Counted from the stretch's first letter, positions 15,685-24,181 are shown. The stretch: DNA of 49,912 nucleotides from Candidatus Thermokryptus mobilis (GCF_900070205.1 NZ_FAOO01000015.1:1-49912), one strand, 5' to 3'. Notes: generated from the letters alone by a model not told the origin. Program-made: numbers and translations.

Positions 15685-17376
15685 CTATTTTATCAAGACC
15701 ATTTTTTTCGCCTGGACAAAATTTCCATCTCGGCTGAAAAATTCAAGCCGATAGAAATAAACTCCAGAACTTAAATTAACGCTATCAAATTTTAATTTCA
15801 ACTGATATCTGCCTTTTCTTTGAAAATCATTAGCAGCGATTAAAACCTCTCGCCCAAGAAGGTCAAATACCCTTAACCTTACAAAACCATCAGAGGGAAT
15901 TGCATAACTTATATTTGTTTCCATATTGAAAGGGTTGGGATAATTCTGAGATAGCTCAAAATCTAAATCCTGCTCGTCTCTCAATAAGGCGAAGGTTATC
16001 AAACTTGACCCCCCGTTTTGTTTATACCTTGCAACAAACTCCTGAAGGTAAAGATTTACAACAAGTGTATCCCAAATTATTATGATGTTTTCATCATTTG
16101 AACTTTCAGCGCTATTGCTCCAGTTATATGAGCCAGTTATCAAAATCGGTTCAGAATAAATATGCGTCGGATCAATAAGACAATACTTGTGATGAAATTG
16201 AGCTGACCTATCGGTATCAATTAAAACTTCTGAAAAAGAGCTCAAAAAACTATATTGACTCCCCTGATCTGTGTTATTATCCAGTATCCCTTTAACTATA
16301 ACGCCGTTATCGGATCTACTCTTCAAAGTTGAGGCAAGGTCATTTCTGGTAAATGTAAGAAGCGCATAAAAAATTGATTTATCTGCCGTTAAAAGCACTC
16401 TATTAATTTTTGAGGCGATTTTATCGCTTGGGCTGAAATAAACCTCAACCCTCTTACCTTTTATATTGAAGACATGTGGTGTATTATCGGTTTTATTTAT
16501 CCCAAATTTTGCATTCGCTACATTTGGAGTGTCACCGTAGCCACCCCACATCTCTTCAAATTCCCTTGTAAAGGCGCCAGCAAGCGCTCTGTCTTGAATT
16601 TCAATCACATTTTGAAAATCATTATAAGTCCCTTGAACTGTTGCGTTCCACGAACCAGTCCAAACCCAATCATCAGCCCAACTTGAACTGTCCCGATAAT
16701 CAAAAACTGCAAATTTATTATGCATTATTCCACCGCTATAACGGCTTGCAAGAACTGGGATGCCAGCATTTATGAGGTCTCTAACAGGAGCGTTATTAAT
16801 TTTTGAGCTGTCAATTATAAATCTTATCTTCACCCCCCTTGATTTCGCACTTATCAACGCATTTGCAATTTCCCTGCCAACCCTGCCCTGTGTGTCTGTG
16901 CTTAAATTGTAAAAACAGATGTCAATTGAATACCTCGCCTGGTTTATCCGTTGAATTAACTTGTCTTTTAAATTAACATCACCTTGCGCCTTCATCCAAA
17001 TGCCAACCGTCGTATCAACGCTTTTATTGAAATAAACATTGATTTGTCCCGTTGATCTTGAGTCAGAAGAGGTTGAAGATATAAAAGCCACGGAGTCGCT
17101 AATGACGCCATAAGAAGCTAACTGAACATAATAAATCGTTGCTGGCTCAAGCCCAGTTATTCTAACCTCGTGAAATTTTGTTTTCACCGTGTCAACAAAT
17201 TCTCCGATCTCATACATCGGCGTTTTCCCTATTTTAACCCTTGAATCGGAAAGGGAAAATGTCTGCCAGGCGAAAACAATTTGAACTGAATCAACATATT
17301 TCTCATAAGGTGGGTCTTTTAATATCTGTGCCTGAAGATTATAAACCAGAAGGGTTAGAAAAATTAATCTACACAT
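15685..17376 (-). CDS. Secreted phospholipase D-like protein with type IX sorting domain
   Basis: 563 residues. A short signal peptide (about 1-17, ending LQAQ) is followed by a fibronectin III-like domain (about 20-100). Two phospholipase D halves follow: the first HKD motif is His219-x-Lys221-x4-Asp226 with GSWN after it, the second His395-x-Lys397-x4-Asp402 with GSYNWS after it. Both motifs are intact, so it should be active as a phosphodiesterase on lipid or nucleic acid. The C-terminal about 85 residues carry the type IX secretion sorting pattern NYPNPFN, VRLRVFDLLGREV and SGVYFYRL, ending KKMVLIK. It is therefore secreted or attached to the cell surface by type IX secretion. Type IX machinery genes are not in the window. 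The start ATG 17376 is weakly supported. Confidence 0.85.
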   Translation of the reverse strand: MCRLIFLTLLVYNLQAQILKDPPYEKYVDSVQIVFAWQTFSLSDSRVKIGKTPMYEIGEFVDTVKTKFHEVRITGLEPATIYYVQLASYGVISDSVAFISSTSSDSRSTGQINVYFNKSVDTTVGIWMKAQGDVNLKDKLIQRINQARYSIDICFYNLSTDTQGRVGREIANALISAKSRGVKIRFIIDSSKINNAPVRDLINAGIPVLASRYSGGIMHNKFAVFDYRDSSSWADDWVWTGSWNATVQGTYNDFQNVIEIQDRALAGAFTREFEEMWGGYGDTPNVANAKFGINKTDNTPHVFNIKGKRVEVYFSPSDKIASKINRVLLTADKSIFYALLTFTRNDLASTLKSRSDNGVIVKGILDNNTDQGSQYSFLSSFSEVLIDTDRSAQFHHKYCLIDPTHIYSEPILITGSYNWSNSAESSNDENIIIIWDTLVVNLYLQEFVARYKQNGGSSLITFALLRDEQDLDFELSQNYPNPFNMETNISYAIPSDGFVRLRVFDLLGREVLIAANDFQRKGRYQLKLKFDSVNLSSGVYFYRLEFFSRDGNFVQAKKMVLIK

Positions 17377-17398
17377 TCACGCTCAAATTTTATTTTGC

Positions 17399-18190
17399 TC
17401 AATAAGTCCCCTTTATCCATCCACCATCAACTGGGATTGTCGCTCCGGTTATATAACTTGCTTTCTCAGAGGCGAGGAAAACAACAAGGTTTGCAAGTTC
17501 CTCCGGATCAGCTAATCTACCAAGCGGGATATCCTTCGCAAGCTCATTTTTTACTTCCTCAAAACTTCTGCCTGTGCTTTTAGCGTTTTGTTCAATCACA
17601 AACTTAACTCTGTCCGTCAATGTATATCCGGGGGCAACATTGTTAATCAAAATGTTATACTTTGCAAGTTGAAGAGCGAGCGTCTTAGCAAGACCAACGA
17701 CTGACATACGAATTGAATTTGACAAAATCAATTCATCTATCGGCTGTTTAACTGTAACCGATGTTATATTTATTATCCTTCCCCATTTCTGATTTTTCAT
17801 AAAAGGTAAAACTTCCCTTATCAATCTAACCGTGCTCATGAAGTTCAATTTGAACGCGTTTTCCCAGTCGTCATCTGTGAAGTTCTCAAAATACCCAGCC
17901 GGGGGTCCTCCAGCGTTCGTCACAAGTATATGAACTGTGCCGAAATTTTTGATCGTCTCCTCAACAAGATTTTTTATATCATTTGGATTGGTCACATCTG
18001 CCTTAACAGCAAGGACATCGTTATTTGAATTATTTTTAATCTCATCTTTTGCTTTTTCAAGTTCAACTTCGTTTCTTGCACAAATCACGACTTTGGCACC
18101 TTCACGAGAAAGACCAAGGGCACATGCCTTCCCAAGCCCTTTACTTGAAGCGGTTACTATGGCGACTTTTCCCTCAAGCCCAAGTTCCAT
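17399..18190 (-). CDS. SDR-family oxidoreductase with altered catalytic pair
   Basis: 263 residues, a Rossmann-fold short-chain dehydrogenase. The dinucleotide motif TASSKGLG (13-20), the NAGG motif (92-95), and the VAPGYT loop are present. Ser144 is at the usual place of the catalytic Ser. By the Ser-x12-Tyr-x3-Lys spacing, residues 157 and 161 should be Tyr and Lys, but they read Ser157 and Arg161 (LSNSIRMS). Archaeal and bacterial relatives with SN-x-x-R at this place are known to me, so it is a subfamily rather than a damaged gene. Automatic names such as 3-oxoacyl-ACP reductase should be distrusted. NADP preference is suggested by Arg39. It lies 22 bp upstream of the phospholipase D-like gene. 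Confidence 0.8.
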   Translation of the reverse strand: MELGLEGKVAIVTASSKGLGKACALGLSREGAKVVICARNEVELEKAKDEIKNNSNNDVLAVKADVTNPNDIKNLVEETIKNFGTVHILVTNAGGPPAGYFENFTDDDWENAFKLNFMSTVRLIREVLPFMKNQKWGRIINITSVTVKQPIDELILSNSIRMSVVGLAKTLALQLAKYNILINNVAPGYTLTDRVKFVIEQNAKSTGRSFEEVKNELAKDIPLGRLADPEELANLVVFLASEKASYITGATIPVDGGWIKGTY

Positions 18191-18198
18191 TTGCCAGT

Positions 18199-18915
18199 TT
18201 AAAATTTTATTTTTATTGACTTGAAAAATTGTATCTTCTCCTTGTCTGTCATCCTTTTCAATTTATCCGAGCTTTTTGCTACTTCATTATTCCAAGTGCT
18301 TATTATCTTACGCAGAACTTTTTTGTACTCATTTTCCGAATCAAATTTGTCTTTGCCTTTTTGCTTGAGATACTCATCAATTTTAATATCGCTGAAACGT
18401 ATAAAATCAAAAATGGGGATTGGGCTTTTAACTTTCTTTACTTTCCCAGAATCAATTTTTTTGAGATAGTATTTCGCCCTTCTGTTTTTGGGATAAATTT
18501 TAAGCGCTTTTTTCCACGACTTTATCGCATCCTCATACATGCCAAGCTTATAAAAGGTCTCGCCAAGTGCTGTATAAGCATCGGATGTCCAATTTTTCTC
18601 CTTCGGGAGATAGTTTTCTATCGCCTTGTAAAATTCCTCAATCGCCTTGATATAATCTCCCCTTTCATAATGAAGCAAACCAATATGGTAATGCGTATCG
18701 GGATAGTCAGGGTCTAACTTTAAAGATTTCTTCAAAACGGACATCGCTTTGTCAAAATCCCCTTTAAGACGATAAGCAATTGCTAAAAGATTATAAGCCT
18801 CTATATCGTTAGGGTTGTCTTGAATTAATGACTCTATAAATCTTATCGCCCCGGGGATATCCCCACTGTCAAGTTTTTTCTCTATAACGCTGAGGATATA
18901 ATCTCTGTTAAGCAT
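18199..18915 (-). CDS. Tetratricopeptide-repeat protein
   Basis: 238 residues. Residues about 15-155 hold four tetratricopeptide units, for example DIEAYNLLAIAYRLKGDFDK, YHIGLLHYERGDYIKAIEEF and YTALGETFYKLGMYEDAIKSW. The C-terminal about 80 residues are basic and helical without recognisable repeats (KVKKVKSPIPIFDF and on). No signal peptide is visible, so it is probably a cytoplasmic scaffold. It starts 26 bp after marC and ends 8 bp before the SDR gene. The partner is not identifiable. Confidence 0.75.
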   Translation of the reverse strand: MLNRDYILSVIEKKLDSGDIPGAIRFIESLIQDNPNDIEAYNLLAIAYRLKGDFDKAMSVLKKSLKLDPDYPDTHYHIGLLHYERGDYIKAIEEFYKAIENYLPKEKNWTSDAYTALGETFYKLGMYEDAIKSWKKALKIYPKNRRAKYYLKKIDSGKVKKVKSPIPIFDFIRFSDIKIDEYLKQKGKDKFDSENEYKKVLRKIISTWNNEVAKSSDKLKRMTDKEKIQFFKSIKIKF

Positions 18916-18941
18916 TGAGATTTCTTCCTGAAAAGTTTATT

Positions 18942-19547
18942 TTAATTGTTGCTTAAAATTTCAACCAAGCCAACTCTTATCATCATAACTGCGATCGCAG
19001 CTAAAAAAAGCGACGCAACTTTTGCAAAAGCTCTTGAACCTGCATTTCCAAGAATTTTTATGACATAACCAGAATTTGCAAACACAATCAAAACCAGTAT
19101 TAAATTAATAAAAATTGAAAACATAGTCAAAAATATCCCGTATGTATCAACTAGAAGAAGTATTGTCGTCAAAGCAGCAGGACCGATTATCAAGGGAGTG
19201 CCAATTGGAACAACACCGATAGATGTCTCTTTTCTCTTTCTTTCCTCAGTTGAAAACAGAAGGTCTGAAACAGCAAGGACAAGAAGTATAATTCCACCAC
19301 CTATTCTAAAATCAGTTATAGTTATACCGAGAAATGTAAAGATGGGTCTGCCAGCTAAGGCGAAAATAACCGCAACAACGAGAGCGGTAAGCGTTGACTC
19401 AACCGCCAATTTTTTCCTTTGCCTGTCGCTCATCCCTTCGGTCAAAGATATGAAAATTGGGAGAATACCGAGGACATCAATAGCAACAAAAAGTGGCACA
19501 AAGGAAAGCAAAAATTTTGTCCATAGGGGGGTGACTGCGAACATCAA
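18942..19547 (-). CDS. MarC-family inner-membrane protein
   Basis: 201 residues with six hydrophobic helices. The family signature is seen in FVPLFVAIDVLGILPIFISL near the N-terminus, FRIGGGIILLVLAVSDLLF and IGVVPIGTPLIIGPAALTTI. MarC proteins are widespread membrane proteins; they were once linked to multiple antibiotic resistance, but their role remains unproven. This is the first gene of the minus-strand train that runs to bioY, and it is transcribed divergently from nadA. Confidence 0.88.
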   Translation of the reverse strand: MMFAVTPLWTKFLLSFVPLFVAIDVLGILPIFISLTEGMSDRQRKKLAVESTLTALVVAVIFALAGRPIFTFLGITITDFRIGGGIILLVLAVSDLLFSTEERKRKETSIGVVPIGTPLIIGPAALTTILLLVDTYGIFLTMFSIFINLILVLIVFANSGYVIKILGNAGSRAFAKVASLFLAAIAVMMIRVGLVEILSNN

Positions 19548-19579
19548 AATTGAGATTTTGTTTTTAAGATTACCCCTTA

Positions 19580-19632
19580 AAAATACAATGCGATGACCTA
19601 AATTTGCAAATTGATTTTTTTTAAATTAAATT
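19580..19632. promoter_or_regulatory. Divergent marC and nadA promoters sharing one -35 box
   Basis: TTGCAA (19604-19609) is its own reverse complement. On plus it is 17 bp from TAAATT (19627-19632), ahead of nadA. On minus it is 18 bp from TATTTT (19585-19580), ahead of marC. Both predicted start sites leave leaders of about 20-26 bases. The box lies inside the palindrome AATTTGCAAATT (19601-19612), which may be an operator. TTGCAA matches the TTGACA consensus at only four positions. Confidence 0.35.
19601..19612. repeat. Perfect 12-bp palindrome in the nadA-marC region
   Basis: AATTTGCAAATT reads the same on both strands and overlaps the candidate -35 boxes of both divergent genes. It could bind a dimeric regulator. 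In AT-rich DNA, palindromes of this size also occur by chance. Confidence 0.45.
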
Positions 19633-19658
19633 CGGAAAAACAAAAGTAACTGGGAAGG

Positions 19659-20603
19659 ATGGCTGGAGTTTTAGAAACAACGGTTGAACTTGAGGAGGAA
19701 ATTTTGAGGTTAAAAAAGGAACTAAACGCCGTTATCCTTGCCCACTATTACCAAGAATCTGAAATACAAGACCTCGCCGATTACGTTGGGGATAGCCTTG
19801 AACTTTCAAGACGAGCTAAGGAAACAAATGCCGATGTGATTGTCTTCGCTGGGGTATATTTCATGGCTGAAACGGCTAAAATTTTAAATCCCGATAGAAA
19901 AGTCCTCATCCCAGATGTTGAAGCCGGGTGTTCCCTGGCGGACAATTGTCCAGCCGATCTTTTCAAAGCCTGGAGAGAAGCACACCCGGACCATATAGCG
20001 GTCACTTATATAAATTCCTCCGCCGAGGTCAAAGCCCTAAGCGATATAATTGTCACATCAAGCAACGCAGAAAAAATCATAAGGCAAATCCCAGAAGACA
20101 AGCCGATACTATTTGCCCCAGACAGAAACCTCGGTAAATACTTAATGAAGAAAACAGGCAGAAAAATGGTCCTTTGGCAGGGAACTTGTATAGTTCACGA
20201 GACATTCAGCGAAAGAAAAATTCTTGAACTTAAACTTCAATATCCTGAGGCAAAGGTAATAGCACATCCTGAATGTGAAGACCCAGTCCTTGAAAAAGCT
20301 GACTTCATTGGTTCAACAAGCGCACTTTTAAGATATGTCCAATCAAGTCAAGATAAGGTCTTTATAGTTGCAACCGAGCCGGGGATAATCCATCAAATGA
20401 AAAAATCTTGTCCAGATAAAATTTTTATCTCAGCCCCCTCCGATTCTGGATGCGCTTGTAATGAATGCCCGTATATGAAGAAAAATACGCTTGAAAAACT
20501 CTACCTTTGCATGAAAAATCAACAACCCGAGGTAACTCTCCCACAAGAGATAATTGAAAAAGCACTTATCCCACTAGAAAGAATGTTTGAAATGAGCAAA
20601 TAA
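19659..20603 (+). CDS. nadA: Quinolinate synthase NadA
   Basis: 314 residues. NadA condenses iminoaspartate with dihydroxyacetone phosphate to quinolinate, the second step of de novo NAD synthesis, using an oxygen-sensitive 4Fe-4S cluster. Seen are [20 protein letters not shown] (28-47), the first cluster Cys91 in [10 protein letters not shown], the second Cys177 in WQGTCIVHE, and the third in [10 protein letters not shown] (Cys265, 267 or 270). ATG 19659 has GGGAAGG immediately upstream. The partners NadB and NadC are encoded at 35678-38181 on the other strand, so the route is complete but split between two loci. Confidence 0.96.
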   Translation: MAGVLETTVELEEEILRLKKELNAVILAHYYQESEIQDLADYVGDSLELSRRAKETNADVIVFAGVYFMAETAKILNPDRKVLIPDVEAGCSLADNCPADLFKAWREAHPDHIAVTYINSSAEVKALSDIIVTSSNAEKIIRQIPEDKPILFAPDRNLGKYLMKKTGRKMVLWQGTCIVHETFSERKILELKLQYPEAKVIAHPECEDPVLEKADFIGSTSALLRYVQSSQDKVFIVATEPGIIHQMKKSCPDKIFISAPSDSGCACNECPYMKKNTLEKLYLCMKNQQPEVTLPQEIIEKALIPLERMFEMSK

Positions 20604-20625
20604 ATTTTTTAAGCAGAAGGGGGAA

Positions 20626-21411
20626 ATGAAACCATATCCTCAAAGAACATTGCGAAATCTCGTAAATCTCTTGAAATATCATCTAAATGTAAATTTTGAA
20701 GTCCCAATCCCAAAAATAATCCTCGCAAAATCAGCCCTTGAATACGCAAGTTTATATCAATTCGGTCACCCCGATAAAAAACATTGGCTCAAAACAGCGA
20801 CATATGTAAAAGAGATTAACTCAGAGGCAAGCTCATTTTACAACAATGCGGATAAATCAATCGTCATAAGAGATTACACTTTGATTGACGGAGAGGAACA
20901 TCTGATACCTGAATACGTCCCAATCCCAATTGACATAATTTTGCACGAACTGATACATCACATCCAATATCTTACAGGTGGAACTGGAAGCTGGGCAATT
21001 TTTTATGAGGGATGGACAGAGATAATGATAAACCTATTAACAGGGGATTACCTTGACAGATCGTATAGGAAAGAGACGGCAATTTCATTTTCACTTGCGG
21101 TTGCATTTTCTGGAAGCGAGATAAACGCAATAAACACGATAAGACGCTACCACACGCACACAAAGAAAAATTTTTATGTTCTCAGTCTAATAAGAAAAAG
21201 TAAAATTTTATCTGGCTTAGGACTTAAACCGAAAAAATTCCTTGACATGCTTGATGAAACGCTTGACATAAATCAATTTGACTTCCTCGCCGAAAAAATT
21301 AAGATTTACAGCTTTTCCGCCTATAGAAATGCAATTGAGAAATTAAGAAAAACATTGCTCGTAAATCATATTGAGGTCTTCCCAAAAAGAAACGAGATTT
21401 ACAATTTTTGA
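20626..21411 (+). CDS. HExxH-containing protein, putative metallopeptidase
   Basis: 261 residues, no signal peptide. Residues 107-111 read HELIH, and Glu128 or Glu132 lies in YEGWTEIM about 20 residues later, so a gluzincin-like zinc site (His107, His111, distal Glu) is possible with Glu108 as the base. The N-terminal part is helical and basic, with no other known motif. A peptidase role is inference; many HExxH proteins of this type in bacteria are uncharacterised. ATG 20626 has AAGGGGGAA upstream. It follows nadA by 22 bp and may be co-transcribed with it. Confidence 0.65.
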   Translation: MKPYPQRTLRNLVNLLKYHLNVNFEVPIPKIILAKSALEYASLYQFGHPDKKHWLKTATYVKEINSEASSFYNNADKSIVIRDYTLIDGEEHLIPEYVPIPIDIILHELIHHIQYLTGGTGSWAIFYEGWTEIMINLLTGDYLDRSYRKETAISFSLAVAFSGSEINAINTIRRYHTHTKKNFYVLSLIRKSKILSGLGLKPKKFLDMLDETLDINQFDFLAEKIKIYSFSAYRNAIEKLRKTLLVNHIEVFPKRNEIYNF

Positions 21412-21478
21412 AACCTCATTACTACAATCTCTGTTTTTAAAATTGACATCTTTCAAAAATAAAATTTGGAGAAACGCT

Positions 21479-22057
21479 ATGAAGATAATGACTTTCTTTC
21501 TCACCATACTTTTCGCCCTATCAATTTCGGCATCTGCTCAGGAAGGGGTTAAAACAGCAAAAATCACTGTCAAGGGAATATCATGTGATAATTGCTTAGA
21601 CGAAGTGAAGGAGGCGCTTGTCAATGTTAAAGGCGTCAGCTCTGTTGAATTTGAGAAAACGGATTTCAAGAATCATCTTGGTATTGTCAAGGTAAGCTAT
21701 AACCCCAAGCAAGTAAACCAAGACAAACTTGCCGAAGCAATAAATGAAGCAGGATTTGAAACAAATTTACAGACCGAGAAGAAAACAGAAAAAGTTGAGG
21801 GAACTGTAACGAAGATAAACGTAAAAGGAATTGAATGCGGTGGATGTGCTAAAAGCGTTGAGAACTCCTTGAAAAAGGTTGACGGTGTGAAAAGCGTTGA
21901 ATTTGAGAAGAAAGATTATAAGAAAAAGGTTGGCGTTGTTAAAGTAGTTTATGATCCAGAAAGAGTAAAAGTTAAAGACCTTGAAGATGCTATCCTAAAG
22001 GTTGGATTTGAGGCAAATAACAGGAAGCCAGAGAAAAAACATGAGATGAAACATTAA
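21479..22057 (+). CDS. Periplasmic protein with two heavy-metal-associated domains
   Basis: 192 residues from ATG 21479, chosen because TGGAGA precedes it and it begins a signal peptide (1-21, ending ASAQ). An in-frame upstream start at 21371 would bury the signal. Two HMA ferredoxin-like domains follow: GISCDNC (Cys36, Cys39; about 26-95) and GIECGGC (Cys120, Cys123; about 110-178). Each ends with an AINEAGFE or AILKVGFE motif. They are similar to each other, so one arose by duplication. The tail has KKHEMKH. CxxC domains of this type bind Cu(I), Zn(II) or Hg(II); here they would act in the periplasm, as a metal chaperone or trap. No transporter gene is adjacent. A strong hairpin terminator follows. 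Confidence 0.88.
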   Translation: MKIMTFFLTILFALSISASAQEGVKTAKITVKGISCDNCLDEVKEALVNVKGVSSVEFEKTDFKNHLGIVKVSYNPKQVNQDKLAEAINEAGFETNLQTEKKTEKVEGTVTKINVKGIECGGCAKSVENSLKKVDGVKSVEFEKKDYKKKVGVVKVVYDPERVKVKDLEDAILKVGFEANNRKPEKKHEMKH

Positions 22058-22059
22058 AA

Positions 22060-22092
22060 AAACAGGGGCACCGAAAGGTGCCCCTTTTAATT
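22060..22092. terminator. Bidirectional factor-independent terminator
   Basis: AGGGGCACC (22064-22072) pairs perfectly with GGTGCCCCT (22077-22085) around a GAAA tetraloop (22073-22076). T-runs flank it on both strands (TTTTAATTTTAATTT on plus, GTTTTTTTAATG on minus). It serves the HMA gene and the convergent GWxTD gene. Confidence 0.92.
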
Positions 22093-23457
22093 TTAATTTG
22101 GCGCTATCTGCAAGCGCCAATTATCATCCCTTATCTCGTTGCGCTTGGTTGAATGAACAAGGATATAATCAGAAAATCCCGACTTATCAACGAAGACAAA
22201 TTCAACCCCACCCTCAATGTTGTGGTAATACCATATCTCATACGGCTTACTGTCAATTTCATTTGGATGCCTTTCGTATTCATCAGGCGGACCATACATT
22301 ATATAAACCCTGCCCCTATCAGTTCTCCATCCCTCTTTATTCCCGACGCTGAAATGCCGATTGGCATACTCAACCCGCTTAAAGTATTCAACTTTTAGCT
22401 CGTTTATAGGTGTTGTCTTATCTGGGTCACGCTTTCCCCAAAATTCAGCCAAAAACTTTCGCTTTGCCTCTTCACCTTTAAGCTGTTTATATCTGTTAAC
22501 CTCCTCCTGTGTTGCTATATATCTTGCTATAGCAAATTCCTTGTCCAGCTCCTGTTCAGACATCCCAGCATACTCAGAGGCGATGTCATAGCCACCATAA
22601 ATTTGAAATGAGTCAGCAACAACGACATTCGGGTTGTAAATGTAAAACCTTTTTGAAGAACTTACACCTTTATTTTCAACCGTGTCAATGGCGATAAGGA
22701 CAAAGCGATATGTCCCGGTTGGTAAATTCGCTAAGTTAACAGTTCCAACTTCAACCACAGCATTTGCTTGTGTCTTTACACGAATTTTTCTCCCACTTTT
22801 AACTATGCTTCCAAGCGAATTATAAATCCTCCACTCAACAACATATTTGTCATGAGCTATAACATTGACATTGTAAATTTCAGAATAATAATAAAGCACA
22901 GGCAAACCGAGACCATAGATCAAACTCGGGTTGGGTATAACTTCAAATGTGTTTTTGTAAAATATGCTCTCACGATTATCGGATGGATAAATACTTGAAC
23001 AAAATTGAACATCGCTTAACCATAGTTTATCCGAAGGGATTTCATTTATTACCGCTCGGACCACAACACTATCAGATCTTGAAAGATTGTTCAAATCCCG
23101 AGCTATAACTATAAATTGATATTTCCCCGGCTCCACAAGAAAGGCAGTAGCACCGATTAAATTTTTGTTCGGGTCAATCTTTGCGGTGTCTTCAATCTCA
23201 ATTGGTATCTTCCACGCCTTTCCTTGAATTATCGTGTCCCTTTGAACATCCTTAACGAGAACTTGGATAACTATACCACCTTTGAAACCACTCTCATACT
23301 TGACAAACTCAAGTTGTTTATGCTGAAAGGAATAATAAACCTCAACATAGCTGTGACTTTGGTCATACTTAAAAGATGCATAATCCACATTTAACCTTAG
23401 ATGGTCTTGCCCCAAAAGTTGTGAGGCAAAAAATAGGAAAAATAAAATTCTCCACAT
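22093..23457 (-). CDS. GWxTD-domain protein, exported
   Basis: 454 residues. The signal peptide MWRILFFLFFASQLLGQ is followed by a beta-rich region (about 20-260) of unknown fold, then the GWxTD domain near the C-terminus with KEGWRTDRGRVYIMYG and PPDEYERHP, then YEIWYYHNIEGGVEFVF. GWxTD proteins are found in FCB bacteria, especially Ignavibacteria and relatives; their function is unknown. It stands alone between two terminators, with its own candidate promoter. Confidence 0.9.
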   Translation of the reverse strand: MWRILFFLFFASQLLGQDHLRLNVDYASFKYDQSHSYVEVYYSFQHKQLEFVKYESGFKGGIVIQVLVKDVQRDTIIQGKAWKIPIEIEDTAKIDPNKNLIGATAFLVEPGKYQFIVIARDLNNLSRSDSVVVRAVINEIPSDKLWLSDVQFCSSIYPSDNRESIFYKNTFEVIPNPSLIYGLGLPVLYYYSEIYNVNVIAHDKYVVEWRIYNSLGSIVKSGRKIRVKTQANAVVEVGTVNLANLPTGTYRFVLIAIDTVENKGVSSSKRFYIYNPNVVVADSFQIYGGYDIASEYAGMSEQELDKEFAIARYIATQEEVNRYKQLKGEEAKRKFLAEFWGKRDPDKTTPINELKVEYFKRVEYANRHFSVGNKEGWRTDRGRVYIMYGPPDEYERHPNEIDSKPYEIWYYHNIEGGVEFVFVDKSGFSDYILVHSTKRNEIRDDNWRLQIAPN

Positions 23458-23489
23458 GGCTTTGAAATGATATTTTTTCTTTCCGATTT

Positions 23490-23518
23490 ATTTTAATCAA
23501 AAAATGCGAAAATATCAA
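23490..23518 (-). promoter_or_regulatory. Candidate sigma70-like promoter of the GWxTD gene
   Basis: On the minus strand TTGATA (23518-23513) and TAAAAT (23495-23490) are 17 bp apart. The predicted start near 23483 leaves a leader of about 25 bases before the ATG at 23457. This is the best-matching promoter I can see in the window. Confidence 0.55.
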
Positions 23519-23531
23519 ACCCACTCAAAAA

Positions 23532-23556
23532 CAAAAAAGCCCCGCATTCGCGGGGC
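23532..23556 (-). terminator. Factor-independent terminator of the 26-kb train
   Basis: GCCCCGC (23539-23545) pairs with GCGGGGC (23550-23556) around an ATTC loop. On the minus strand a run TTTTTTG follows, placing it immediately downstream of the redoxin gene stop at 23567. It marks the end of the long minus-strand train. Confidence 0.85.
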
Positions 23557-23566
23557 AATCGGATTC

Positions 23567-24172
23567 TCAATTCTCAGCATACTTAACAGAACATCCATAC
23601 GGTTTTGAAACCTGAACGCTCACAGGTTTTCCATTTAAAATTTCATTCAAAGCATTCCTGACATAATTTACTTTCTCTTTCTTCTCACCTCTGGGGTCAT
23701 CGTCAATCGCTCCATTATAAATGAGCTTTCCATCTTTACTAATTATAAACATATGTGGCGTCGTCTTGGCATCAAACAATTTCCCAACTTTTCCGTCCGG
23801 GTCAAGCAAATATGCAGTATAAACTGCTCCCCATTCTTTGTAAATTTTCTCAAGCTCCTTCGCATCGCGATAATCCCTGTGCTTCGGATTAGTTGAATTG
23901 ATTATAATCCAAACAACGCCTTTCTCTGTGAATTCCTTTTGAACGCTTTGCATAATCTTCTCTCTATAAACACGCTGAACAAACGGACAATTTGGATTAG
24001 TCCATTCAAGTACAACAATTTTGCCTTTGAAATCAGAAAGTTTAACGACCTTGCCATTTAAATCATTCAAGCTGAAATCTGGGACAACACTCCCAATTTC
24101 AACTTTATCTCCGAAAGAGACCGTAAGAAAAGGAAAAATTAACGAAAATCCAAATATTTTTAGTATCGTCAT
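23567..24172 (-). CDS. Exported thioredoxin-fold redoxin
   Basis: 201 residues. The N-terminal about 20 residues form a signal peptide. The AhpC/TSA-like redoxin domain covers about 28-185, with VVLEWTNPNCPF (Cys62) in place of the usual CxxC, then HMFIISKDGKLIYNGAID. A second Cys194 lies in the tail motif GCSVKY. A lone Cys62 with a distant Cys194 suggests a peroxidase-like or a two-cysteine redox pair formed between core and tail, an inference from spacing. It follows the DsbD-like gene by 9 bp, which supports a shared extracytoplasmic thiol role. Confidence 0.82.
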   Translation of the reverse strand: MTILKIFGFSLIFPFLTVSFGDKVEIGSVVPDFSLNDLNGKVVKLSDFKGKIVVLEWTNPNCPFVQRVYREKIMQSVQKEFTEKGVVWIIINSTNPKHRDYRDAKELEKIYKEWGAVYTAYLLDPDGKVGKLFDAKTTPHMFIISKDGKLIYNGAIDDDPRGEKKEKVNYVRNALNEILNGKPVSVQVSKPYGCSVKYAEN

Positions 24173-24181
24173 TTTATCCTC

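Noticed and set aside
19198-19596. A 132-residue plus-strand frame opposite marC that runs into the divergent region
   Set aside because: It is a shadow of a clear membrane-protein gene and does not match any family.
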